Of a stretch of 64,000 bases of DNA, positions 8,845 to 16,577 are shown one piece after another (the stretch's first letter is position 1; the number at the start of each line of letters is the position of its first letter). Location of the stretch: contig JADJFT010000003.1 of the NCBI GenBank assembly GCA_016708465.1, positions 1 through 64,000 of the forward strand, written 5' to 3'. The notes beneath the pieces were generated by a model that was not told the origin of the DNA, ran no database searches, and saw only the letters and a list, made by a program, of their open reading frames with translations. The stretch comes from Rhodanobacteraceae bacterium (GTDB taxonomy: Bacteria > Pseudomonadota > Gammaproteobacteria > Xanthomonadales > Ahniellaceae). The position numbers were made by a program, and so were the translations under genes.

Positions 8845-11760
8845 TTACGGTACCCAGCGCGCGATGTACAAATCGGTATCGCGCCCACCGGGCTTGTTCG
8901 CGCGATTGCTCGCGAACACCAGCCATTGGCCATCCGGCGAGAACATCGGGAAGCCGTCGAAACTCGGTGCGCTGGTGATGCGCTCTTCCTTGCCGTCCCA
9001 AGCAACGAAGCGAATATCGAACTCGCGTGCATCGGCCCCGATATTGGTCGCGTAAACCACACCGCGACCGTCCGGCGTCGGGTAGGGCGCGAAACTGCCG
9101 ACACCGTGATGCGTCAATTGCTTCACGTTTGATCCATCCGCATCCATCACGAAAATTTCGAGTTGGCTCGGACGCACCAGACCTTGTTTGAGCAAGCCCT
9201 GATATTCGACCAAGGCCTCGCCCTCGGGGCGCGACGCGCGCCAGACGATTTTTGCGCAATCCGGCGTGAAAAAGGCGCCGCCGTCGTAGCCGGGCAGGTC
9301 GGTCAGTTGCTTGACGTTGCCGCCATTGGCGTCAGCAAGGAACAGGTCGAGGTCGCCGTTGCGGGTGCTGGTGAACAAGATGCGCCCGTCCTTGAAACAC
9401 TCGGTCGCTTCAGCGTCATAACCGGGGCCGGCAATCAGCGGCGTGGTCGCGCCTGCGGCATCACGACGAACGATGTCGAAGCTGTCATAGATCGCCCAGA
9501 CATAACCCTGCGAAAAATCCGGCTTGGCTGGGCAGGTGGGCGCTGCCGCTTCGGTGGTCGCATAAATCAACGATCCGCCATTCGGATAATCGACGTAGCC
9601 GCAGGTCGTGCGGCCGGCACCACTGGAAACCAGTTCAACCTTGCCGCTGTCGAGATTGAGCAGGTATTGCGCATCGCAGTCGCCGCCGGGCGGCGTGCGC
9701 TGAAAGCTGAGTTGGCGGCCGTCGGGCGACCAATACGCCTCGGCGTTGTCGCCACCAAAGGTCAGCCGGCGCAGATCGGCGAGATGGGGTTCGTCGTTGC
9801 GCATCAGTTCCGGCACGGCTTTGCCAGCCCGCGGTTGCCATTGCTGCGATTGGCCGGGTTCGGAACCGACGTCGAAACTCGCGTGCGGAACCGCTGTCGC
9901 TGCTGCTTTCGGGTCCGCTGCGGCTGCTGGCGGATGCGCGGCGGGTGCGGCTTCGCCTGGGCGCTGCGATAGCGTCGCGCGCAACTTCAGTTCGGCGCCA
10001 GCGCGCTTCACGATCACGTCGATGGTGTCGCCGGGCTTGTGCTCGCGCAGCACGAAGGTCATGTCGTAGAGGTTGTTGATGGTGATGCCAGCCATGCCGA
10101 CGATGATGTCGCCCTTGCGCAGGCCACCATTTTCGGCCGGGCTGTTCGGGCGCACATCGCTGAGCTTGACGCCGCCGCTGGTCGCTTCCATCGCCGAATA
10201 GTCCGGCACCGAACCGAAATAAGCACCATAGCCGCGGCTGTCGCCGGCATTCGGTGCGGCAGCGCTGGTGCGCACGTAGTCGAGGCGTGCGCCATCGCGA
10301 GTTGATGCTGCTAACGCCGCCGTGATGCGCGCGACATCGGCACCGCCAGCGATGTTCAACAAGTTCGCGTCGTCATCGGGGGAGTGATATTGCTCGTGTG
10401 CACCGGTGAACAAATGCACCACCGGCACGCCGTTCGCGTAAAAGCTCGAATGGTCGCTCGGGCCATAGCCGTCGCCGCCTGCGGAAATCTTCACTGTCGC
10501 CGCCGAAGCATTCGCAGCCGCGATCAGTGCATCCCATCCGCTCGCACTGTCGGCGCCGAGGATGTTGAGCTTGTGCTCACTCATGCGTCCGACCATGTCG
10601 AGATTGATCATCGCCGCGACCTCGCCGATGTTGCCGCTTGGCAAGTGTTCGACGAACCAGGCGCTGCCACCGAGACCGATCTCCTCGGCCGAGAAGGCGA
10701 CAAACATCACTGCTCGCTGGTCGGCGGCCGTGTCGGTCTGCGCCTTGAGCAACTGCGCCGCGCACAACATGCCGGCGACGCCCGAGGCATTGTCGTCGGC
10801 GCCGTTATGGATGGCGCGCACGTCGGGCTTGAAGCTGCCTTGTCCGCCCCAGCCGAGGTGGTCGAAATGTGCGCCGACCACGATCATCTGGTTCGCCAGC
10901 GCACCGCGTCCGGGCCACACACCGACGACATTTTGCGTCTTCGCGATGACCGGATGCAGATCCACTTGGCCGCTCGTCTTGGCATCCGTCACTGCGAATG
11001 AGGCCGGTTGGTAGCGGCCATCGATCGCGGCCGGCGCTTTTGCCAGAGTCGTACCCTGTGCGGCCAGCCAACGGTCCGCCAAGGCGCGCGTCACCTGGAG
11101 CACTGGCAAGCCAGCATCGGACAATGGCCCCATGGTCTTCAGCGGCGGCAGTTTGTCTGGTTCGTCGGCGGTTTGCGCTGGCGACACCACGATCAGCGCG
11201 ATGGCCCCCGCCTCACGCGCCTGAATCGCTTTGGCGCGCAAGTCGGAATAGCGCGTCGGCTTTTTGCCGTCGAAGGGCGACTTGTCATCGCTTTCGCCCG
11301 GTTCGTAGCGCATCGCGAGCACGATTTTTCCGCGCACGTCCAAGCCAGCGTAATCGTCGTAATCGAGATCGTGGGCGCGGATGCCATAACCCGCAAATAC
11401 CAGGTCGCCGGCAAAGTCGCCCGACTTGGAAAAGCCGAGCGGCGTCCAGTCGCTGCCGAAGGTGGCATCCTGCAAGCGGTTGTCGGTGCCGACGCGAATG
11501 CCGGTGTTCGCCTCGAACGGCTGCATGCGGCCCTGCTTGGGCGCATCCAGTTCGAGCGCGTCCATCCAGCCACCGATCACCTTCGCCGCCGCATCGTTAC
11601 CCGGTGTGCCGGTGCCGCGACCTTCCATGGCGTCGTCGGCGAGCGTGTAGGTGACCTCGCGGAAGCAGGCTTCGGCATCGGTCGGCAATGATTTGGCAGC
11701 TGCGGCGAGTGCGGCAAAGGAAAGCGCCGCTACCAGCGGCAAGAGACGATGCGAACGCAT
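8845..11760 (-). CDS. Exported M28 metallopeptidase with PA, PDZ and TolB-like propeller domains
   Basis: 971 aa from the ATG at 11760, opening with a signal peptide (MRSHRLLPLVAALSFAALAAAA). Order: a PA-type insert (about 150-280), then the M28 zinc aminopeptidase core with GAHFDHLGWGG, NGADDNASGVAG, FSAEEIGLGG and NLDMVGRM; a PDZ domain with SPAENGGLRKGDIIVGMAG; an Ala/Pro linker; and a C-terminal TolB/WD40-like propeller with repeated YWSPDGRQLSF-type strands. It probably acts as a periplasmic or secreted di-zinc aminopeptidase. Fusing the propeller to M28-PDZ makes it longer than usual M28 enzymes (400-600 aa). Confidence 0.88.
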   Translation of the reverse strand: MRSHRLLPLVAALSFAALAAAAKSLPTDAEACFREVTYTLADDAMEGRGTGTPGNDAAAKVIGGWMDALELDAPKQGRMQPFEANTGIRVGTDNRLQDATFGSDWTPLGFSKSGDFAGDLVFAGYGIRAHDLDYDDYAGLDVRGKIVLAMRYEPGESDDKSPFDGKKPTRYSDLRAKAIQAREAGAIALIVVSPAQTADEPDKLPPLKTMGPLSDAGLPVLQVTRALADRWLAAQGTTLAKAPAAIDGRYQPASFAVTDAKTSGQVDLHPVIAKTQNVVGVWPGRGALANQMIVVGAHFDHLGWGGQGSFKPDVRAIHNGADDNASGVAGMLCAAQLLKAQTDTAADQRAVMFVAFSAEEIGLGGSAWFVEHLPSGNIGEVAAMINLDMVGRMSEHKLNILGADSASGWDALIAAANASAATVKISAGGDGYGPSDHSSFYANGVPVVHLFTGAHEQYHSPDDDANLLNIAGGADVARITAALAASTRDGARLDYVRTSAAAPNAGDSRGYGAYFGSVPDYSAMEATSGGVKLSDVRPNSPAENGGLRKGDIIVGMAGITINNLYDMTFVLREHKPGDTIDVIVKRAGAELKLRATLSQRPGEAAPAAHPPAAAADPKAAATAVPHASFDVGSEPGQSQQWQPRAGKAVPELMRNDEPHLADLRRLTFGGDNAEAYWSPDGRQLSFQRTPPGGDCDAQYLLNLDSGKVELVSSGAGRTTCGYVDYPNGGSLIYATTEAAAPTCPAKPDFSQGYVWAIYDSFDIVRRDAAGATTPLIAGPGYDAEATECFKDGRILFTSTRNGDLDLFLADANGGNVKQLTDLPGYDGGAFFTPDCAKIVWRASRPEGEALVEYQGLLKQGLVRPSQLEIFVMDADGSNVKQLTHHGVGSFAPYPTPDGRGVVYATNIGADAREFDIRFVAWDGKEERITSAPSFDGFPMFSPDGQWLVFASNRANKPGGRDTDLYIARWVP

Positions 11761-11863
11761 GGATAAATCCTGATCAACAATGACTGCCCAGTTTATCAGC
11801 CTCGCCGTGACGACCACATGCCCCGGCGTTGACATCGGCGCATGCCGATCGGATGCTGCGCCA

Positions 11864-12634
11864 ATGAATCCGCCCGCCGCTATCACCGCCGTGACCGGTG
11901 TTGTCATCGCCCTGAACGAAGGCGATCGCATCGGTCGTTGCATCGCATCACTGGCGCAAGTGTGCGTACGCGTGGTCGTGCTCGACTCGGGTTCAAGTGA
12001 CGACACCGTGGCGGTGGCGCGTGCCGCCGGTGCCGAAATCGTGCATCAGGACTGGCTTGGTTTCGCGGCGCAGAAAAATGCCGCGATTGCGCAAGCGCAA
12101 ACACCTTGGGTGTTATTGCTCGATGCCGACGAGTGGTTCGAACCGGACGCGGCCGCAGCGCTGGAGAACTTCTTGCACAGCGCGCGCATCGCGCATGCGG
12201 ATGCTTGGTCGTTGCCGCGATGCACGACCTTCCTCGGACGCCCGCTGCGCCACGGCGGCTGGGGTCGCGAATGGTTGCCACGCCTGTTCCGCAGCGGCTT
12301 GCGTTATCGCCCGGATACAGTGCACGAACGCCTTGATCTCGCCGGCCAACGGTGTGCCGAACTCGATATTCGTTTCGAGCACACGCCGGTGCGTGATCTC
12401 GACGAGCACTACCGCAAGCTTGCACGCTATGCCGCACTTTGGGCCGAAGGCCGTGCCGCCCGTGGCCAACGCGCCGGTTTCCTGGATTTGTACACGCACC
12501 CGTTGTTTTATCTGCTGAAAAACTATCTGGCCCGCGGTGGCTTCCTTGATGGTCGCGAAGGAGCCGTGTTTCACCTCGCCTATGCCGGCTACACGCATGC
12601 GAAGTACGCACGGCTGTGGGCAAAAATGCGCTGA
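11864..12634 (+). CDS. Glycosyltransferase family 2, WaaE/KdtX-like
   Basis: 256 aa from the ATG at 11864. GT-A signatures are intact: GVVIALNEGDRIGRC near the N-terminus, VVVLDSGSSDDTVAVA and the DxD-like LLLDADEWFEP. The C-terminal half (FEHTPVRDLDEHYRKLARYA and LFYLLKNYLARGGFLDGREG) is characteristic of lipopolysaccharide-core beta-glucosyltransferases of the WaaE/LgtF group. A role in LPS core assembly at the inner membrane is likely; donor and acceptor are unknown. It converges with the integron integrase, 4 bp apart. Confidence 0.83.
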   Translation: MNPPAAITAVTGVVIALNEGDRIGRCIASLAQVCVRVVVLDSGSSDDTVAVARAAGAEIVHQDWLGFAAQKNAAIAQAQTPWVLLLDADEWFEPDAAAALENFLHSARIAHADAWSLPRCTTFLGRPLRHGGWGREWLPRLFRSGLRYRPDTVHERLDLAGQRCAELDIRFEHTPVRDLDEHYRKLARYAALWAEGRAARGQRAGFLDLYTHPLFYLLKNYLARGGFLDGREGAVFHLAYAGYTHAKYARLWAKMR

Positions 12635-12638
12635 CGCC

Positions 12639-13886
12639 TCAGCCGCGATCGAGCGGGCTGATCAGTCCCACTGGCCCGCGATTCAATACATGCGTATAGA
12701 TCTGTGTGGTGGACACATCAGCATGTCCGAGCAGTTCCTGCACGGTGCGAATGCCGGCGCCCGCTTCGAGCAGGTGCGTGGCGAAGCAATGCCGCAGGGT
12801 ATGGCAAGAAGCCGGCCGGGCAATGCCGGCCAGCCGTAGCGCACGCTTGAACGCGCGCTGCAACAAGTCGGGATCAAGGTGATGGCGACGCTCGATGCCG
12901 AAGCGCGGGTCGATGCTGCGCTTCGGCGCCGGGAACACATATTGCCAACCCGGCTCCTGCGCCGCGTTCGGATACTTTCGCGCCAGCGCATGCGGCAGGA
13001 ACACCGCACCGAATCCATCGCGCGCGTCGAGTGCATGTAGTGCAAGCGCGCGAGCGATCGCCTCGCGCAATGGCCATTGCAGCGAACTCGGCAACATCGT
13101 CACCCGGTCCTTCGCACCTTTACCATCGCGCACCGTCAACACATTACGCTCGAAGTCGATGTCCTTGACGCGCAAGCGCACGCATTCCGACACGCGCAGG
13201 CCGGTACCGTAGAGCAGCCGGATCATCGCGGCGTAGGTCGGTTCGACCGCATCGAGGACGCGCCGCACCTCAGTCACCCCCAGCACCACCGGCAAGCGCG
13301 CCGGACGTTTCGCGCGCACCACGTTGTCCATCCACGGCAGTTCGACGCCGAGCACCTCGCGATACAGGAACAACAACGCCGCCAAGGCCTGATTCTGCGT
13401 CGACGCCGCGACATCGCCCTCGACCGCAAGGCGCGATAGAAACGCCTCGACCTCGGCCCCACCCAGGTCGCGCGGATGGCGCTTGTCATGCGCCAATACG
13501 AAGCGTCGCACCCAACCGCAATAAGCGGCTTCGGTCTTGCGGCTGTAATGCTTCACCCGAATCCGCGCCCGCAGCTGATCAAGCAGTCGCGGTGCGTCCC
13601 GCAACTCCACTGAAGCACCCACCACGGCAACGACCGCCGCGCTCTTCGCACACGCGGCAGCCGTTGTAGTCGCAGCCGCACTCGCAACGGCAGCAGTCGC
13701 AGCAGTCGCGGTCACCGCAGCAGTCGCAGCAGTCGCGGTCATCGCAGCAGCAGCCAGTTCTGTCGCCGAATCCGCCCCGAGGCCGGCCTGTTCCTTCGAC
13801 GGCGCCGCCGGATTTGCCACCATCAACGGCTCACGCCGCGCCGCGTACCACGCCGTTAGCACCTCTTTTCGATCGCGATAAGACAT
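12639..13886 (-). CDS. intI: Integron integrase (IntI-type tyrosine recombinase) with long N-terminal extension
   Basis: 415 aa; typical IntI is 320-340. Residues from about 94 on (PRLLDQLRARIRVKHYSRKT) form the recombinase. Catalytic residues visible are Arg231 (GTGLRVSE), His362 and Arg365 (HTLRH), His388 (LGHAD) and Tyr397 (IYTH). The IntI-specific insert lies at about 330-355 (RRHHLDPDLLQRAFKRAL), which separates it from XerC/D. It recombines attC with attI and faces away from the cassettes, as usual. The first ~93 residues are an Ala/Thr/Val-rich low-complexity extension partly encoded by a tandem repeat; the true start could lie downstream of it. The catalytic domain looks intact. Confidence 0.93.
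   Translation of the reverse strand: MSYRDRKEVLTAWYAARREPLMVANPAAPSKEQAGLGADSATELAAAAMTATAATAAVTATAATAAVASAAATTTAAACAKSAAVVAVVGASVELRDAPRLLDQLRARIRVKHYSRKTEAAYCGWVRRFVLAHDKRHPRDLGGAEVEAFLSRLAVEGDVAASTQNQALAALLFLYREVLGVELPWMDNVVRAKRPARLPVVLGVTEVRRVLDAVEPTYAAMIRLLYGTGLRVSECVRLRVKDIDFERNVLTVRDGKGAKDRVTMLPSSLQWPLREAIARALALHALDARDGFGAVFLPHALARKYPNAAQEPGWQYVFPAPKRSIDPRFGIERRHHLDPDLLQRAFKRALRLAGIARPASCHTLRHCFATHLLEAGAGIRTVQELLGHADVSTTQIYTHVLNRGPVGLISPLDRG
13690..13743. repeat. Two tandem 27-bp repeats inside the intI 5' region
   Basis: Two adjacent 27-bp units, GCAGCAGTCGCAGCAGTCGC followed by GGTCAYC, differ only at one position (C/T) and are flanked by further GCAGCAG runs. They encode ATAAVTATA-type low complexity in the integrase N-terminal extension. 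The unit is a multiple of three, so copy-number change would keep frame. Confidence 0.8.
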
Positions 13887-13957
13887 AGCCCCACTCCAGC
13901 ACCGGAAATGGCGCCCAGCATCGCGAAACTACGCAACCCCTACATCCGCATAAACCC

Positions 13958-13978
13958 GGAATTTCCCTAGGAAATTTC
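13958..13978. promoter_or_regulatory. Inverted repeat upstream of intI, possible operator
   Basis: GGAATTTCC and GGAAATTTC face each other across a CCTA-like centre, about 70-90 bp upstream of the intI start codon in an AT-rich island within GC-rich DNA. A TTGACC hexamer (13979-13984) directly follows on the plus strand and could be the -35 of a cassette promoter, but its -10 is unclear. No LexA box (CTGT-N8-ACAG) was seen. The regulatory role is inference. Confidence 0.35.
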
Positions 13979-14045
13979 TTGACCACCCCTCCGATCCAGC
14001 ACCACACTCCCCTCAATAGTCCGGCGATCCCGTCGGAGAATTGGT

Positions 14046-14052
14046 GTTAGGC
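14046..14052 (+). other. attI-side crossover / start of first cassette (GTTAGGC)
   Basis: GTTAGGC matches the GTTRRRY core and is the first such core after intI, 160 bp from its start codon. It marks the boundary between attI and the first cassette; the crossover is expected after the G. Confidence 0.75.
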
Positions 14053-14174
14053 CCCGGAACTGGCTCTGTGGCGCACTCGTGTCAGGCGGTGGCGGGTTGC
14101 TGTCGTATCGCTAGACTGCACTCCATCCTATGCTCCGGTCGCCTATCGCACCGGAGCCCGCCGTGGACCATGAA

Positions 14175-14807
14175 ATGAAACTGTCCCCTACTGCCGTCCG
14201 CCAGTCCCGAATTGAGCGGGGTTGGTCCCAGGAGCAGCTCGCCATCGCATCCGGGCTCAGCCTGCGTACCGTCCAGCGGGTGGAGTCCGAGGGAATTGCG
14301 TCGCTTAGCACCGCGGCCAGCCTCGCGGCCACCTACGGCATCCCGCTCCTGCAGCTGCAAGAAACATTGGCCGCGTCCGAACCTCGGCCATTCGGGCGCG
14401 GCGTCGTGGCCGTCTTTTACCTCGGGGTGGCCGTCCTCATGCTCGCGGCCGTTGGTGAATCGGGCCGGCTGCCGGGCGATCGGATGTCCACGGGCATCTT
14501 GGCCACTGACATTCTTGTAGCCGTCGTTGGGGCTGCGCTCGCCATTCCGGCTGCCGTTCGGCTCGTCCGCGCAGGCCACTTTACCGGCGTCATCCTTGCG
14601 GCGCTGGGCATGCCGCTCGTCACCTTGCTCTGTGGCGGGCTGCTGGTCTCGGCTCTGGCTCATCGCATTCCCATGTGGCAGCTGCTGGGCATCGGCGGGT
14701 GCGGTCTCGCGCTCGTGGGCATGTCGGCTCGCGCCTTGCTGCAAGGTCAAAAGCCGGGCCCTAACACTATTCGTCTATGGACTCCTCCCTCACGTCAACC
14801 TGATTGA
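14175..14807 (+). CDS. Membrane-tethered XRE-family regulator (cassette 1)
   Basis: About 210 aa. An XRE helix-turn-helix at residues ~1-65 (VRQSRIERGWSQEQLAIASGL, then SLRTVQRVES) is followed by four hydrophobic helices (VVAVFYLGVAVLMLAAV, DILVAVVGAALAIPAAV, FTGVILAALGMPLVTLLCGG and LLGIGGCGLALVGMSARA). It should be a DNA-binding protein fixed to the inner membrane. ATG 14175 is preferred; an in-frame ATG at 14130 and a GTG between them exist. The last ~15 residues are read from attC and the left end of the inserted IS110 element, so the native C-terminus has been replaced. Confidence 0.75.
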   Translation: MKLSPTAVRQSRIERGWSQEQLAIASGLSLRTVQRVESEGIASLSTAASLAATYGIPLLQLQETLAASEPRPFGRGVVAVFYLGVAVLMLAAVGESGRLPGDRMSTGILATDILVAVVGAALAIPAAVRLVRAGHFTGVILAALGMPLVTLLCGGLLVSALAHRIPMWQLLGIGGCGLALVGMSARALLQGQKPGPNTIRLWTPPSRQPD

Positions 14808-16231
14808 TTTTGATCGGTGTCATCACGAAGGGACCGGTGCAGTCGTCTATCCGTCCTCGAAGTGGCGGGTTTATCCGCCGGGACATCATGGAATTCGCAG
14901 GTGCGGGGCCCGATCGTTCAAGCGACCTCGAAGGTCAGAATAGTTATCGGCCTTTCCGCACCGCGGCCGAGCCGCTGGTGATGAGTTTGATCTGATCGAT
15001 CCGTTGACGTGTCTGTCGGGTGAAAAGGAAGGGTGAGTTGACTGATCGTTTGCGCTGATCAGGCGACGGCGGCGCGCATCGGCACCTCCGAATCGAAGCG
15101 TGTCGCGTAGTTGGCGTCGAAGCGGCGATCGTGATGCCATGTGGCCCAGACGATGCGCGCAAGTTTGTTGGCCAGTGCGACTGCAGCCTTGTTGAAGCCG
15201 CGACGCTCGGCGAGCGCAATCGCCCAGCTGCGCAATCGATCCATGGGTTTGCCCGCGACCTGCGCGCGCTTGGCTGCTGCGAGCACGGCGCGCGCGCCCT
15301 GGATCAGCAGCGTCCGACAGTACACGTCGCCACGTTTGCTCATTCGCCCGAGCGTGCGTGTCGATCCGCTGGAATGCTCCTTCGGCGTGAAGCCGAGCCA
15401 ACTCGCGAGCACGCGGCCGTCCTTGAAGCGTTGTATGTCGCCGATCGATGCGCGCATCGCTGTCGCGGTGACCCAGCCGATACCAGGCAGCGATTCGAGC
15501 CGTGAGATCACCGGGTCGTTCTTGGCCATCTCGGCCAATGCGCGATCTGTCTCGACAATGCGTTGCTCAAGCGCGCGAATTTCTTCAAGCAGTGCGCCGA
15601 TCAAATCGCGGATGCGTTGATCCAACGCTTCGTGGCCCAGCACGTCGCGCATGGCCGATTGCCCACGCTGAGAGCCTTCGGGAATGGCGATGCCAAACTC
15701 GCGCAGCGCGCCGCGCGCAAGATTGATTCTGGCCGTGCGCGTCTGTTGCCACTGCTGGCGTGACCGATGCAGCATCTGGATGACCTGCTGTTGCTCGGTC
15801 TTGATTGGCACCGGTTTCATATCCGTCGCCCGCGCTGCCTCGAGCAGGGCCAGGCAATCTGCGGCATCCGTCTTGTTGCGGCGCACATACGGTCGCACAT
15901 ACTGCGCCGGCAGCAATTTCACGTCATGTCCCAGCGAACGCAGCCAGCGGCCGAAGTGATGCGCCGAGCCGCACGCTTCCATCACCACGCGCACCGCCGA
16001 ACGATTATGCCAATACGCGATGAACGCCGATCGCGACAGTCGATGTGATGCGACGACACGACCATCGGCATCAGCACCGACGAGTTGAAAGACGGATTTC
16101 GCGAGATCGATGGCGACGGTCGCGACGACGGGATTACAATCCATGGCGTACTCCTCTGGCGGTGACTGATGGAAGCAACACCTGCAGACTGGCACGTCGA
16201 TACCGATGCCGCGCCGGGAGGAGTCCATCCC
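14770..16231. mobile_element. IS110 family (IS1111-attC-like) insertion sequence, copy 1, apparently intact
   Basis: Perfect 13-bp subterminal inverted repeats, ATGGACTCCTCCC at 14777-14789 and GGGAGGAGTCCAT at 16216-16228, bracket an intact transposase. Subterminal rather than terminal repeats, no clear target duplication and insertion inside attC are properties of the IS1111 subgroup of IS110. The outer limits (7 bp left and 3 bp right of the repeats) follow family convention. Confidence 0.88.
15059..16144 (-). CDS. IS110 family DEDD transposase (IS1111 group)
   Basis: 361 aa from the ATG at 16144 (MDCNPVVATVAIDLAKSVFQ). The N-terminal RuvC-like DEDD domain shows VAIDLAKS, VVMEACGSAHHFGRWL and KTDAADCLALLEAA. 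The C-terminal Transposase_20 domain shows LESLPGIGWVTATAMRASIG and WLGFTPKEHSSGSTRTLGRM with the serine-bearing segment. Length and both domains are complete, so this copy could be active and act on its degenerate relatives at 16578 and 21951. An upstream in-frame Met at 16240 overlaps the IS right end and is not used. Confidence 0.92.
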   Translation of the reverse strand: MDCNPVVATVAIDLAKSVFQLVGADADGRVVASHRLSRSAFIAYWHNRSAVRVVMEACGSAHHFGRWLRSLGHDVKLLPAQYVRPYVRRNKTDAADCLALLEAARATDMKPVPIKTEQQQVIQMLHRSRQQWQQTRTARINLARGALREFGIAIPEGSQRGQSAMRDVLGHEALDQRIRDLIGALLEEIRALEQRIVETDRALAEMAKNDPVISRLESLPGIGWVTATAMRASIGDIQRFKDGRVLASWLGFTPKEHSSGSTRTLGRMSKRGDVYCRTLLIQGARAVLAAAKRAQVAGKPMDRLRSWAIALAERRGFNKAAVALANKLARIVWATWHHDRRFDANYATRFDSEVPMRAAVA

Positions 16232-16284
16232 ATCATTCAAGCCGACGCCGCTTCGCGGGTCGTATCCTCAGGTGTTAGGCATAA

Positions 16285-16431
16285 GTGAAAACAGTCGCGA
16301 TACTTGAAATTATCTTAGGGCTGTCGCTCGTTGGTGTGCGAGCGGCTACTTCATGCGCCAATCGGCTAGCAGGCTCAACGCCCGATCTCCGCAATTCTCT
16401 TCGCGGCGTTACATATTCGGCGGACGATTGA
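16285..16431 (+). CDS. Putative 48-aa cassette protein with hydrophobic N-terminus
   Basis: The cassette between the cores at 16274 and 16569 has no long gene. A GTG start 4 bp after the core opens 48 codons to TGA at 16429, beginning MKTVAILEIILGLSLVGVRA, which looks like a signal or single TM segment. Competing frames (plus-strand 16353 to 16574; minus-strand 16275 to 16529) are open but have no recognisable features. The short ORF is preferred only for its position and hydrophobic start. Confidence 0.35.
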   Translation: MKTVAILEIILGLSLVGVRAATSCANRLAGSTPDLRNSLRGVTYSADD

Positions 16432-16577
16432 AGTGGCGAGCGCGCTCCTCGCTTTTGCCTGAGTGCTGTTCTGCACTCGAGCGATTCGCTACGGAAGGTC
16501 GATCCGGGCCATATACCACTTCTTGGCATTCGCTGGTGCAGGCTCGGGGCCTCGCTTGGTTCGCGCTTATCTAACTA

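Larger units (their letters stand above)
14759..16280 (+). other. attC site of cassette 1, split by an IS110-type insertion
   Basis: The left end CCCTAACACTATTC (14759-14772) and the right part from about 16234 (TTCAAGCCGACGCCGC, then GGTGTTAGGC at 16271-16280) together rebuild a short attC with a GCCGACGCCGC/GCGGGTCG stem. The IS sits at the same TATTC|...ATTCAAG point as in the second site. This is the known target of the IS1111-attC group. Confidence 0.75.

Noticed and set aside
9163..9972. 269-aa plus-strand frame opposite the M28 peptidase
   Set aside because: The minus strand has clear peptidase motifs throughout; this frame is a shadow.
13887..14045. LexA-box control of intI
   Set aside because: No CTGT-N8-ACAG-like site was found in the interval.
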